Source: Maratus speciosus
Lineage: Eukaryota > Arthropoda > Arachnida > Araneae > Salticidae
DNA: 64,000 nucleotides
Reading direction: 5' to 3'
Assembly (NCBI GenBank): GCA_963932465.1
Contig: OZ010791.1
Coordinates: 153,929,915 to 153,993,914, forward strand
The notes beneath the pieces are model-generated. The model was not told where the DNA came from. It saw nothing but the letters and a program-made list of their open reading frames with translations, and did not search any database. The position numbers and the translations under genes are program-made. The first letter of the stretch is position 1; each line of letters begins with the position of its first letter. Shown one piece after another: positions 34,939-47,042 of the stretch.

Positions 34939-35324
34939 ATTTTAAATATCATCTAACCTAATTAAAATATTGATCTTGTGATAATGACAATTTAAACAAT
35001 GAATTCTCAAATATTTCATTATTTGATATCTTGATTGTGAATTTATTTGGAAATATTTTGTTTCATTAGTATGCTTTCATTAAATTCTTGTTCTAAATCA
35101 GAAGTCGATGCAGGTTTTTATTCTTGGAGCCCATTTTATGAAAAGTAAAAGTTATTTTTGTGAATTTATAACATTTTGTAACGAAAGTTGAAATACAGTT
35201 ACTCGGATTCAAACAAAGCATTCATTAACAAGTACTTCTTCAAATCCTCTTGCTAAAGTTTTTGTTCTTGGTGAATTGGTTTTATTTACAAAATTACACA
35301 TTTTTAAACAGTTTTTATGAAAAT

Positions 35325-35467
35325 TAATTTTGTGAAGGGGCCCTTTTTATTAAATTCAATTTTGTGAAGGGGCCCTTTTTATTAAATTCAATTTTGTGAA
35401 GGGGCCCTTTTTATTAAATTCAATTTTGTGAAGGGGCCCTTTTTATTAAATTTATTTTTGTGAATGG
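35325..35467 (+). repeat. 32-bp tandem repeat, interrupted
   Basis: At least four units of AATTTTGTGAAGGGGCCCTT plus TTTATTAAATTC, almost identical to each other. The array resumes at 36722-36790 with more diverged units after the hAT insertion. The high identity of the first units suggests recent amplification. Confidence 0.9.
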
Positions 35468-35475
35468 GCCCATTT

Positions 35476-36721
35476 CAGGGTTTGATTTAAGCGGCATCGC
35501 AATTTGCGATTCAAATTTAACTAAAATGCGATCCAAGAAATGCATTAAAATTGCAATCATTGCGATGCATATTTCCCACACCCTTTGTTATGTCATCTAC
35601 ACTTAAAGTTAAAATTTAAAGGTGTTTTTACACGACATACGTTGTGTTTTCACCCTCCCCAAGTGTTTATTTACAATGGAAGTACAGTGAGGGCCATTGC
35701 TGGGCGCAGTTTTCCCAGTAAACACATGATTTGCTCCCGCTCTGACGCTGCGATTGATTACTGAATCACTGTTACTCGCTAATCCCGGCGTTTGCTCATA
35801 GAAGTTTGACGTGCGTGTTGTAGTGGTTCTAATAAAATGAACACTCACTGTTACGATCCTTATACTTTATTTATGCATCGAAACAGACAGCGCAGATTCT
35901 GACCCCACTTCTTCGCTCCGACCGTACTTCGCTTACCGTACACGTTTGTTTCACACATCCGATCTGCGCAGCTGCTCTCTCTGAAGCAAAGAACTCGAAA
36001 GAATTTCTCTCTCGCTTTCAGGGAGATTGCCGTAGCCACGTGACCGTAGTCGCATTTGAGCGCAACTGTAAATAGAAAAAAGTTAGTGAGGGAAATTTGG
36101 TTTTCTCTTTTCTCAGTGCTGTTGTGTTTTATATCGTTTTGGTTTTGTACGTTACAGTTATGTGTTAATTGTTTTGCGGATTGTTAATTATTTAATAATA
36201 TGACTACAGTTAAACTGGAAACAGCTACAAATTGGAAAAAAATTGTTGATCCCGTTGGAGAATGGTTAGGTTTTGAAACAGATGGGAAAAGCAATGTCAT
36301 ATCAATACGATGTATATTATGTATACAATGTATATGTTCGAAATTCGCAGGCAAATTGAAAATGAAACGAAATTTCAATTCAGGATTCATCAATGGAATT
36401 ACCGGAACCAGTCTAAAAAAAGATAATATTGTCAAGCATTCCAAAAGTGACATGCATGTTACGCCAGTGAACTTGGAACACAAGCCAGACAATGTAAAAA
36501 AAATAATGGATACACCAATTGGAAAAGCAATGTTTCAAGCCAGCAATGAAGAAGAAAATAAAGTTGGCAAGTTAATAGATATTTCCTATTTAATTGCCAA
36601 AGCAAGAGCTTCCATTTTAGCTATTTTTTACTTGCTATACAAAAGTGTCTAACTGCTATTCAAAACTGACTTTGTATAGCAGTTACTGCTATGCAACTTT
36701 CTTTTTCTAAATCGACCCCTG
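35476..36721 (+). mobile_element. hAT element inserted in the 32-bp array
   Basis: A perfect 8-bp duplication GCCCATTT (35468-35475, 36722-36729). TIRs CAGGGTTTGATTTAAG and, reversed, CAGGGGTCGATTTAGA. It carries the 5' part of a hAT transposase gene (36200-36652). A GC-richer leader (35640-36060) precedes the frame and may hold its promoter. Confidence 0.9.
36200..36652 (+). pseudogene. hAT transposase N-terminal fragment with TTF/BED-like zinc finger
   Basis: A 150-codon frame from ATG 36200. It has WLGFETDGKSNVISIRCILC, RNFNSGFINGITGTSLKKDN, IVKHSKSDMH and DTPIGKAMFQA. The order (R)CxxC - RNFxxxFIxG - HxxSxMH - PIGKA is the N-terminal zinc-finger region of one hAT lineage whose domesticated relatives include C17orf113/ZNF862-like proteins. 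Family size is 600 or more residues, so only the start remains. The frame ends at a stop just before the right TIR. Confidence 0.75.
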
Positions 36722-36789
36722 GCCCATTTTATTAAATTTATTTTTGTGAAGGGGCCTATTTTATTAATTAGATTTTTGTGAAAGGTCCC

Positions 36790-37049
36790 TAAACAGGCCC
36801 CAGATTTTGTCTAGATCGACCCCTGTCTAAATACAATCATAAAAACAGTTACATCTATGACTTTTTGTAGGTTGTCCTTTACTGGAACAGAGGGTGTCCA
36901 TTACTGAAACAGATGTCCATTACCTACTAAAAATTTGGGTGTGTTGATATATTTCTGTCATTTACAACTAAATTTAGTTTCACATTGGGAAATGCGACAT
37001 GAAATAAAAAAATGAAATGGCTTGAATAAAAAAAAATTTTTTAAGGGCG
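36790..37049. other. Intron 2 remainder between insertions
   Basis: Contains ATTACTGAAACAGATGTCCATTAC-type repeats that resemble the target sequence TCCATTAC of the next hAT element. No gene seen. Confidence 0.5.
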
Positions 37050-37057
37050 TCCATTAC

Positions 37058-39508
37058 TAGAGCTGTTGCAAACTGCATGTATTCGTTACTGAGTAATGGG
37101 TATTCTCTGTAATACGGAGTACCGAATCGTTAGTTCGAAATATGAGTCGTTACTCATTACTGCAGGACTAATAAACATGTATAGGACTATAAAATTTCAA
37201 ACGCTACCTTCATTTCGTGATTCATGAACGGAGTCGATTTGTCTGATGCGAATTTGTGTTTGGTCTTTGGACTCTGAAATCAGTTGTGAGCCAAGCCCTG
37301 AAAGCCAAGTTTGTGATTTTATGCATTAGATTGAGTCTATGATGTGCCAGAAAGTTTTGGGCTGTTGAACAGAGGTAAATATGCTTATGAGAACCAGTTT
37401 AATGCTAGTTTCAGTTATAGATGGGTTCCGTTGTCGCATATTTTACTGGTTTCAGTAAGCAGTAGACATTTCTATTAATATACTCAATTAATATTTTTTT
37501 CTTTAATACATATAGTCATACTTGAGAGGCAGAATCGTGAGAAATCACAAACATTCAGTTTTAGACATTTTTCGTCTTAGCAGATGAAATTGCATTGTAT
37601 TATTTTCATGGGAATTGATCTTGGAATATTTGAATTCAAAGTAAAATGCCACTTTTACAGGTTGTATTTATTTATTCATTATTATATTGTATGATTCCAC
37701 ATTTACACACATTTCTGTTACAGAAAGGTTTCGTACAAAATTGAATTATATGTCTAAGTAACGGTAACGAATTCTTGAAAAGACCTCACGTACAGTATAT
37801 AATTATATTTACTGCAGTCTTGCGACCATACATTTCACATGTAGTACTTTGAATGCCCAGTTTTATACCTTATGAAATGTTAAATTAGTGCAAGCATCCA
37901 GATAGATTTTATCTTTTATTTTAAGGAATTATAATCGAAAAAACACTCCGAAAATTAGGAAAACACCGAATATATGTGCACTAGTACTTAGGTTGATTTT
38001 TAATATCCGTTTTCTAAAGAGTAACGAAAATAACAAGTAACGAATATTTTCTAACGGGTAGTGCGTTTAAAAGTAACGAATACGTGTGGGTGTTCATTTA
38101 CCGTAAAATACCGTTAATCCCCCCCCCCCCCCAAACACGACGGAAAATCGTAAAAAAAATCGGAGGGGGCGCTTACACGGTATTAAAATTGTAGTATGGT
38201 ATCTATGGGTGGTGGGGTGGGAGATGGTAATGGCCGATCGTCGCAAAATATGCATTATTTAAATAAAGTAAAAAAAAGAAAAATTTTGAAAAAAAAATTA
38301 TACACAAAATAGAAAAACAATATAACTTTGTGATTAACAGCGATTTCAAATTATAGAAAATTCTGGATTTCAAAAGCTTTGAAACTGGAATCCATTTAGA
38401 TAAATAACACTAATATCTGTCATAAGATAAATAGCAACACTTATATTTGTTATTAATATGGTAACAGCAAAATAAAATGAACTTAATAATTTAAAATAAA
38501 CACTAAGAAATTGCGTTTGAAAATGTCCTAAAATTCTTTCTATAACTAGTAGCATTTTATGTGGTGTCGCCATCTGTTGTAAATTAGAGATTAAATAACC
38601 CTATTTCTTTTTAAATCATTTCTTTTCCATAAAGGCCAAATAAATAATACAAATCACAATAATAACATGAAAAATATTGCAAATGTGAAACTTTAAAAAA
38701 AAAAAAAAAAAGAAGAAATGTGTTATAATGGGAAATTTTAAATCAGACTGACATAGAATTAAAGTAATTTTATCACTACTTTAACTCATTTTAAATAGTG
38801 ATATATAAAGTAAATATTATGTATACCACCTACAAATATCAAATTAAATTATCAATTCAATACTTAATAACAATAAAATAAATAATACCAATAAATCCGA
38901 TTTCGCCTTATTTTGGTGTCATCTACCATAACTTAGAAGAAAGAAAACCAACATGATATAAAATTAATTCCGAAAGTTACCAAAAATAAGTCTGTAAATT
39001 GTTATTATCACTATTATTTTATATACTTAGTAATAATAATATACAAGGTTAATAGTATTATGAAAAATATTAATTATTTGTATAAATATGAAGTTACGTA
39101 GCTATATAAAACGGAAGTACCGATCGGTAGAGAAAAGTTCGATGACGTGAATCGATTCTTAATCGAATCGTAAAACGAATAACTGAACTGTGTTTATGGC
39201 TTCCTCTGAGGTTTTCCATGATATGAAAACAAAAGGTAAGTGTAAACGGCGAAAGTATGTATGTTACTATTTAAGTTTGCGATATATTAAAGAATTACGC
39301 CTTTCTGATCCGTCGGGGGGAAAAAAATCACTTGCAAGATAAAATTTTTGGTATTGATCTCGACGTGCGCACAAATTTTTTTTTCGGGGAGGGCGATTTC
39401 TCAGGATTTCTTAAATTTTCCAAATTGTTTACAAAGTGGGAGGAGAGCGCTTAATCGGGAAGGGCGGAATAACGGGATTTTACGGTAGTCATTACTTTTA
39501 CAGCACTA
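37058..39508. mobile_element. hAT-like element, 2.45 kb, with nested TA-flanked element
   Basis: A perfect 8-bp duplication TCCATTAC (37050-37057, 39509-39516). TIRs TAGAGCTGTTGCAAA and, reversed, TAGTGCTGTAAAAGT. Subterminal GTAACGAATA/TATTCGTTAC motifs occur at both ends. The right end is interrupted only 21 bp from its terminus by the element 38101-39485. No transposase frame. Confidence 0.85.
38101..39485. mobile_element. TA-flanked element with CCGTAAAAT termini
   Basis: TIRs CCGTAAAATACCGTTA and, reversed, CCGTAAAATCCCGTTA, flanked by TA (38099-38100, 39486-39487). A 14-base C-run adjoins the left TIR, and GGCGCTTACACGG / AGAGCGCTTAATCGGG follow similar themes on the two sides. The interior is A/T-rich with no recognised protein. 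TIR and TA target suggest a Tc1/mariner-pogo-type non-autonomous element. Confidence 0.8.
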
Positions 39509-39594
39509 TCCATTACTGGCACGTCTATGCTATAATATTAATTTATCAACAGTATTTTAACAATCTGTCATATTTTTTATAGTGAATCAAATTT

Positions 39595-40352
39595 TAACCA
39601 AAGGTTGTGCAGATTTTAGAATTTTGTGGATTTCTGGTCATTGCTTTTTTTACATTTTTCAAACATTAATTTGAATGTAATAATGCAATCGAAATTATAA
39701 TGAAATATTGCAATATAGTAAAATGTTAATATAATTAAGAAAAGTAATAAAAATTAAGATAATTTTAAAAATGATTAAATAACTTTCCTCTTAAAGGTAC
39801 CTTATTAATTTACATAAAAATTATAAAGTGGGGAAGTTTTATTTCAGGTTTAGCCAGTCTTAATAACCAAAAAAGCTTGCTTAATACTTAAATATATTTG
39901 GATTTTTGAAAAAAAGATTGTGATTACCAGTGATATCAGCAATATCTTGATTTTTTTTTTTTTTTTCCCAGAAATAAATTTATTTCATCATGAAAAAACA
40001 TGTTCAGTTATATTATCAAGAATTACATATTTAAAATACACAATGATATAAAACTAAAAAAAAGGTACTTTTCGGTTAGCCAGGTGCCACTGTTATATAT
40101 ACATTATATGTAATATAAATGTATGTATATATACATTTATATGTATGTGTGTGTGTGTGTGTATGCAATATATGTATACATGTGTATATTTACATATGTA
40201 TGTATATATAACACTAGCGCCCGGCTAACCGAAAAGTACCCTAAAAAATTCTGTAATTTTCTCCTTACATCTGAAATAAAGGTTTTATTGTTTACATCTG
40301 TGATATGCGGATTTTAGGTGTTTGCTAGGGTTGTGGATTTGAGGGAGTGTAC
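39595..40352 (-). mobile_element. Tigger-type MITE, reverse copy of the 54767 family
   Basis: The right end ...GTGGATTTGAGGGAGTGTACTG (to 40352, followed by TA) and the left block AGAATTTTGTGGATTTCTGG (39620) match in reverse complement the ends of 54767-55465. The left TIR itself is eroded. It is interrupted by the small element 40064-40240. Confidence 0.7.
40064..40240. mobile_element. Small MITE, GGTACTTTTCGG family, copy 1
   Basis: TIRs of about 35 bp start GGTACTTTTCGGTTAGCC and end in the complement. The 110-bp centre is a TA/TGTA microsatellite. Flanks CTAAAAAAAA and CTAAAAAATT suggest a duplication of about 8 bp. The same TIRs bound 40842-42750. Confidence 0.85.
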
Positions 40353-41004
40353 TGTAACAATAAATCAAAAAGTCCAGTAATGGACAGACACCCACTATCC
40401 CAATAAATAGGGATATCCTACAAAAAAGTAAAAGATAATTGTCTTTATCATTGCATTTAAAATCGGAATTTAATGTAAGCGTACTAATAAAATAAAGTAG
40501 TCCTTTTCAAAGAAATTAAGCAATTAGGATATCAACGATAATTAAAATATGAGTTCGAACCAGGCAAAATTTTGGGGCCTGCTTAGGCTGCCTTTACAAA
40601 ATTCAACTTCCATAAAAACATACTCTTCATTATTTTCCTCTCATTAAAATGTGTAATTTGAAAACAATACAAATTCACTACTCACCAGAAAACAAAGCTT
40701 TAAGTTATCGTTAATACAGTCGAACCTCGTTATCCTGACACTCTCATAACCAGAAAAAAAGTGTCTTCATAAGTGCAGTGTTGCGGTAACCGGAGTAGGA
40801 TAAACATATGTTTATAAAAAGCTGAATGAAAAGTTATATGTGGTACTTTTTGGTTAGCTGGACGCCAGTGTTATATTTACATTCATATATGCACATATAT
40901 GTAAATATATATACATATGTATGTATATATATTTACATTCATATATGCACATATATGTAAATATATATACATATGTATGTATATATTTATGCGTGTGTGT
41001 ACAT

Positions 41005-42215
41005 CAGGGTTGGGTTTCTTCCGGAAGAAACCAGTTTCTTCCAGGACAGTGGAAGAAACTGGAAAAAACCGGAAGAAACTGGAAGTAATGGAAAAAACTA
41101 GAAGAAATGGAAGAAACTAACAGAAAACAAAATATATCCTCAAAATTAAAGTATATTAACTATGTAAAAGAATTAAACTCAAAGTAGATTATATGAACCC
41201 TAAATTGGAAAATTTAATTAATATTAAAAGTATTATTTTTAGAAAGATAAGTTATTTTTTTAATAACATACTTCAGGATCAGCAAACATTTACAGGTGAT
41301 GGATTTTACAACTTTAGAGGTAGAGGGATTTTTTTCTTTTATTAATTATGCCATTTATGTAAAAAGAAAAAAAATACCTACAAAATGTTTATTTTTCATA
41401 TAAAAATACATTATTTTCTTATAAAAATGCATTATATTAAACTGCACAATACAGAAAATAAACAAATTTGTAATTATTTATACTAGCATCTAGCATGCAC
41501 ATCTCAATGCTGATTTTAAAAGACTAATGTTCTTAAAATATCTATGGGTATGCCGAAATGGTTTTAAACTCTCCTGAAGTTTTCTGTAGGACTTTTTAAA
41601 AAAAAATTCATCTTTTGCATTCATCCATTCTAAGTTGAGAAACTGATTGCAGCATCCTACTGCTAAAAGACTTTTTGTTATACTATGCTGTATTGTAGTA
41701 AGGAAAGTGAGGATTTTAATGATATTTTTTAATACAGTAATTATTATACTATATTACTTACCTTAATAAAATTGATGTAAATTAAAAGCACTGTCTTATT
41801 TAAACAAGTTTCATTCTACCATTGGGGAATGATCTGCATACTATTTACTACTAGTTTCAAAAGTTTAATTAAAAAATATGCTTGTTAAATTGAAATGGAT
41901 GACATTTGATTGTGTGCATTTTGGATAAAATTTTTTTTCAGCAATGGTTGAAGACCTGACAGGTATCGTGGCTAAAAAACTGATCTAATTATTAATTTAG
42001 CATATATAAATAATTAAATTTATATAGGTCTGATGGAATTAATTTACTTAAGGTTGTAGGAAGAAGATATTTATTGTTTCATACAAAGTTGAAAGTTATA
42101 TGGTAAATTCTTAAAGAATAAGTTTCTTCCATTTCTTCCACTTGGAAGAAACCTATTTCTTCCGGCCTGTTTTTTTCATGGTTTTTTCCACTGTGGAAGA
42201 AACTTGCCAACCCTG
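41005..42215. mobile_element. hAT-like element with CTTCC/GGAAG repeats
   Basis: A perfect 8-bp duplication GTGTACAT (40997-41004, 42216-42223). Ends CAGGGTTGGGTTTCTTCC and GGAAGAAACTTGCCAACCCTG share the CAGGGTTGG terminus of 12599-15276. Many GGAAGAAACT motifs occur at the left end and their complements at the right. No transposase frame. Confidence 0.88.
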
Positions 42216-42238
42216 GTGTACATATATATATTTACATA

Positions 42239-42692
42239 CCGGGTGTCCCAAAAAGGACTGACTGATTTTTAAATTCAATAACTTCCAAACGGTGACAGAT
42301 ATTTAAAAAATTCTTGCAGGAGAGTTATGCATAAAGTCAAAAGTTTTTTTTACAGTGATTTTCGATTTTAGTTCGAATTACAAACAATAGATGGCGCTGT
42401 AAGCAATAGTCGTTAAATACAGGCTCGATTTTTGGTCCTTTCTGGTATTCCATGCAGAAAAAGGAGATGGAAATGTATTATCCGGGCCATGAAGTACCAA
42501 AAATCGAGCCTGAATTTAGCCTCTATTGATCACAGCACCATCTATTGTTTGTAATTCGAACTAAAATCGAAAATCACTGTAAAAAAACTTTTGACTTTAT
42601 GCATAGCCCTCCTGCAAGAATTTTTTTAATATCTGTCACCGTTTGGAAGTTATTGAATTTTAAAATCAGTCAGTCCTTTTTGGGACACCCGG
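42239..42692. mobile_element. Foldback MITE CCGGGTGTCCCAAAA, copy 1
   Basis: 454 bp made almost entirely of two inverted arms of about 210 bp, starting CCGGGTGTCCCAAAAAGGAC, flanked by TA (42237-42238, 42693-42694). The centre is a short unpaired segment near 42450-42490. A transcript would form a long hairpin. A second copy is at 61497-61948. Confidence 0.92.
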
Positions 42693-42759
42693 TATATATG
42701 TATATATGAATGGAAATATAACACTAATGCCTGGCTAACCGAAAAGTACCTTATACGTT

Positions 42760-43440
42760 TATATTTTATAAAAAAGAACGAAACAAGCTTTTCTAAAGCA
42801 GTTAAAAATTGTGGCTGTTATGTCCAAGAGGAAACCAACATTTGCATAGCATCCAGAATTCAAATTTTCTTGGAATTCCTTTTTCTTCTTTAGTGATATA
42901 AACATTCTTCACACCAAATCTTTCCTATACTGTGTGTTAACTGACCTTATTATACCGAGATATAATGGCTGGAGTCTGCTTACAACTAGTACAACTTACG
43001 GGAGGGAAATAATGTGTCAATAATGGGAGATCTGAAGGATGGGCGGGACGCTGATCCATAAGTAGCTGAGCTTTTCTTTTAGCCTTCTTTATATCAAATT
43101 CCTTCAAAAAGTCAAAAAAAAAAAAATTTGATGTCATCCAGGCTTATGTACTACTTGCTTATGGTAATTTTCGTCGCATTTTTTAAACACTGGTTTCTTG
43201 GATTTACCAATCCCTATTGATGGTAATTTTTCAGATATGTCTGCATTGCGACATAAAAGTACAAGTCACTCTTTCATTGCTGTATTTGCCACCAGGACAT
43301 GTTTCTTCCTTAAAATCCAGCATTTTGTTTGGCAAAAGATGATAAAAATTAACTTGTTTCATCATAGTTAAAAATTTTCTTAACTTCAGACTATTTTATT
43401 TCAAATTTTGAAATTTGTCATGTCTGCAACGTTGCAGGTA
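42760..43440 (-). pseudogene. Tigger transposase DDE-domain remnant
   Basis: In minus-strand frames: TMMKQVNFYHLLPNKMLDFK then EETCPGGKYS (equivalent to DETGLFYKLLPNKT...GE), and AQLLMDQRPAHPSDLP (equivalent to LLLDNxxxH). There are several shifts and stops. The block corresponds to the first two catalytic motifs of the intact transposase at 2955-4497 but from a different Tigger family. Dead. Confidence 0.7.
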
Positions 43441-46104
43441 TGACATACTGTTAAGCTCCGGTATCTTGGCATTTCACTTGCAGAGATTCGGACGATTCTA
43501 TTCTGGATAATTGGCAAAAGGTTCTAACGTACTGGAGAGAATGGTATCCATAATTGGCGTGTTAGCCTAAAATAATGACAACCATAAGCGGATTCTTTTA
43601 TTTTTTTTTTAAATATGTTTTATAAATGTAATGTTTAACTGTGGTCATTTCTAATAGTAATATATTAATAATTATGATATTTAAAAACTTAAAGGAGTGC
43701 TTCTGATAATAAAAATGATACTAATTTTTGGAATGAACTGTAAAAGCACCTAGACATATTTTCAACAATGGCAATTCTTTATATATAAGAATTAATGCGT
43801 ATCATTTCATAATATTTTAGATATGACTTTATTAATGATTTTATAATTAAAAAGATGCTTCTGAATTTTTAAAAAATGCCTACATTATGTTAGGATGTTT
43901 TCATTGTGTATATAAATCTCTAAATCCTTTCATAAACTAAATTTAAAATGTTAGACATTTATATAAATTAATAGCTATTATACTTGACTTTAATCGCGTG
44001 ACATTGAAAGAAGAATAAATGCATTAAGGGAAAAATTCACTTACGATAATTAAACACATGTACAATTAACCAACTCTTTATCTCATTTTAAAGTAGATAA
44101 AATTTGTTATGCTCCCAGTTTGCATATTTTTATATATAGGATCATATAAATGTCTTTCAAGAGCTTGAAATTTCATACTTTCCCTAAGATTAATTAGAGA
44201 ATGAATTCATTTCCTTCTAATTTATTTTATTATCTCTATTTATTCTATTTTACATTTATTTCATTCATGCATATTGAGATATTTTTAACTATAGATTTCG
44301 ATATTAAAAAAAAAATTATATATAAGTATCAGAAACGGATAACTGATTAATTCTGATATTTTTTATTGTCTTTTTCATAGTACCTTTAAAAAATAGGGGG
44401 GAGGAGATTTTAATTAATGGCATTGGCTTTTTGAATTATTTGTTTATTTAATCAATCGATGGTGCATTGATAGGAATAACTTGAGCGTCTATCAGATTTT
44501 ACGCCTAGTGCTGAGTGACCACCTGAGCTACACTTGATGTGACTTTGCATGGTTGCAGTATTAAATTGTTATTATAAAACCTTATATTTTAAGAATGTAC
44601 ACTAGGGATGTTAATGTTAAACCTATGGGAGCATTCACTACAAATGTATCACTTATATTTTTAAATGATTATTTTTTCCTTTCTTTTCTTTTTCTTTCTT
44701 TTTTTTTCTTCCGGTAGTATAGCTGAGGTTGATCTCTAACTGGGCTAGTTTTTACTTTTTCGATTTAGGGTGCTTTTTTTAATAATGAGTACACTTTCAG
44801 AACCGACTCCGAAAGTGAAAGTTACTTTATGCATTATAAAAGAAGTCTAAAAATCTTTATACTAAAACTTTATGAAAATCGAAAAGTAACCCGTTTATAG
44901 ATCGACCTCAGCTATTCTAGGGAAAAATCATTTAAAAATGTTAAAATGCAAGCGAGAAATTTTAAAAGAATGTTCCTTTCCTCCTCCAAAAATGTCAGCA
45001 CTTTTAAAATCCCATTTCGCTCCTTGGAATGAATAATTTTCTTTTTCCGTGGCATTTTGTCAAGGCTAATATAGTTGACAAAGATCGATAATAATAATTT
45101 AAAAGACAAAGAGCAAGATCAACCTCAAATACAAGTTATGATCTGAAATAGTAAAATCACCATGGAACAAGGAATATACATTTTAGTTATTTCCTACTTC
45201 TTAGAAAATCGCAGATAAAAGAGTAAACTTCTACTGGTGATGCAAATCCCTATTTCCGGGATTTGGCGGATTGTCAGTTCGCCAATTAACGCACTTGTAC
45301 TTGGCAACCTTTGACCCTGAAACCCCTGGTCAGAAATATTCTCCCAAGGTCACCTGCCAAGATACCAGAGCTCAACAGCACAATCTTACTTGAGGTATTT
45401 CATCTCTCTGCCCAGAAACTTCTAAATTAATTCCTTATTTAAAACCAAAATAATGCACATTTTGTTGAATTAAATTCTTGTAAAATTTTGTTGCCAACTT
45501 AAAATAGAAAATATAATTAGTGGAATATACAAAATAGTCTGCCAATATAAAAGTTAAATATCATTCCTAAGAACAAATAGAAAATATCCTTTTTTCCCTT
45601 CAAAAAATACATATTTAAAAAAAATTAAGATTTTATTGGATTATTTTATACTTGTGCAACTTATTTTTGTGAATTAGATGGAACTTTGCAGCATCAATCA
45701 TATGCAGTTATATCTGATGACTTATGTCATAATTAAATTTTAAATGATTTACAATCTATCTAGAATAACATAAGAAAAGTTCATTATTGGTCTGATGGAT
45801 CTGTCAGCCGATTTAAAAACAGAACATGTTTGCAAATTTGCTGTTCCATAAAGAACTTAATATGGAGGCAGACTGGTCGCTTTTTGAAACAGCCCATGGA
45901 AAAGGTGCAGTAGATGGTATTGGGGGTGCATTAAAAAATAAAGTTTGGAGAGCTGTTCTTCAAGGGAAAGAAAATGTAACCAGTCCTAGATCATTTTTTG
46001 AAACTGCATATAAACTGTCATCTGAGAGCAAAAGAAAAGTAATTTATATTAGCAAAGATATTGTAGAAAAGGATGCACAGAAAAATTTAAACAATGCAGT
46101 ACTA

Positions 46105-47042
46105 CAGTACAGGACCCATTATCCGGAATTCCAAAATCTGGAAGGACCCTAAATCCGGAAAAAAAAAAATTGAATTTCTTAAATTCGTAAATTTTTACTA
46201 AAATTTTGCAGATTTTGAAATTTTTCGAAAATTTTACAGATTTGTAATTTTTTTTGGTCTATTGTGTTGCAAAGTGTAACCACTAAAATATGCTACATCA
46301 GTGATGGGGGAACACGGTTTGCCCCCCCCCCCCCCCCCAAAAAAAAAAAATTTTTTTTTTGTCAAATTTTAGTTTAAAATTTATATTACGATTCGTTTTT
46401 AAAAAAATCATCAGATATTTCACATCCTCTCTCTCTTTCACTTTGACAAAATATTATGGCTACACAATTGTTACTTGAATCAGGGGTGATTCTGAGTAAA
46501 AAAAAAAATTCAGAAATTAACAGCAATTTTTTTTCCTCTGCACTAATTGAGTTTTTTCTGCAATCTTTTAACGAAATTCTCGTTTGTACACGATCGTTTC
46601 ACGAAATTAAGGGGGTTTTTGTGATCCTTTGAGCAAATATTTTTTGCTATCTTTTGAAGAAATTTGCGGGGTTTTTTACCGAGATTTTGATGAAATTTGC
46701 GTTTTTTTTTTCCCGTGATCCATTGACTAAATTTGCGTGTTTTTCGCAATTTTTTTGAAGAATTTTTTTCTTTTGACGAAATTTTCGGTTTTATTCGCGA
46801 TCTTTTGACAAATTTGCAGTTTTTTTTTTCGCGATCTTATGACGAAATTTGCAGATTTTTTTGCGATCTTTTGACGAAATTGCGGGGTGCTTTTTCGATC
46901 CTTTGAAAAAATTTGTTTTTTCGTGATTCTTTGACGAAATTTGCGTTTTTCCCGCGATTTTTTTTTTTTGACTGAATTCGGGAGGACCCGAAATCCGGAA
47001 AGCCTTCGGTCCCGAGGATTCCAGATAATAGGTCCTGTACTG
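46105..47042. mobile_element. Tigger-type MITE carrying the minisatellite
   Basis: TIRs CAGTACAGGACCCATTATCC and, reversed, CAGTACAGGACCTATTATCT with TA on each side (46103-46104, 47043-47044). Subterminal AAATCCGGAAA occurs at both ends. It is inserted in the HGKGAVDGIGG reading frame and contains a C-run (46321-46338) and minisatellite copy 3. Confidence 0.88.
46475..46970. repeat. Minisatellite, copy 3 (reverse orientation)
   Basis: About 15 units of 27-32 bp similar to TTTTCGCGATCTTTTGACGA plus AATTTGCG. The flank GGGTGATTCTGAG with an A-run and AATTCAGAAATT (46483-46520) matches, in reverse, the flank of copy 1 (6525-6552). The shared block is therefore more than the array alone. Confidence 0.82.

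Larger units (their letters stand above)
40842..42750. mobile_element. GGTACTTTTCGG family element, copy 2, with nested insertions
   Basis: TIRs GGTACTTTTTGGTTAGCTGG and, reversed, GGTACTTTTCGGTTAGCCAG. Flanks TTATATGT (40834-40841) and TTATACGT (42751-42758) match at seven of eight bases. Internal TA/GT microsatellites like those of copy 1. It contains hAT 41005-42215 and foldback 42239-42692, so without insertions it would be only ~230 bp. Confidence 0.85.

Noticed and set aside
40090..41000. Open frames of Tyr/Ile/Met/Val repeats
   Set aside because: Translations of TA/TGTA microsatellite DNA inside the GGTACTTTTCGG elements.
43448..45378. Independent transposon with ends CTGTTAAGCTCCGGTATC
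   Set aside because: The inverted pair is real, but flanking duplications do not agree and it lies inside the larger 43430-48074 unit; kept only as a note there.
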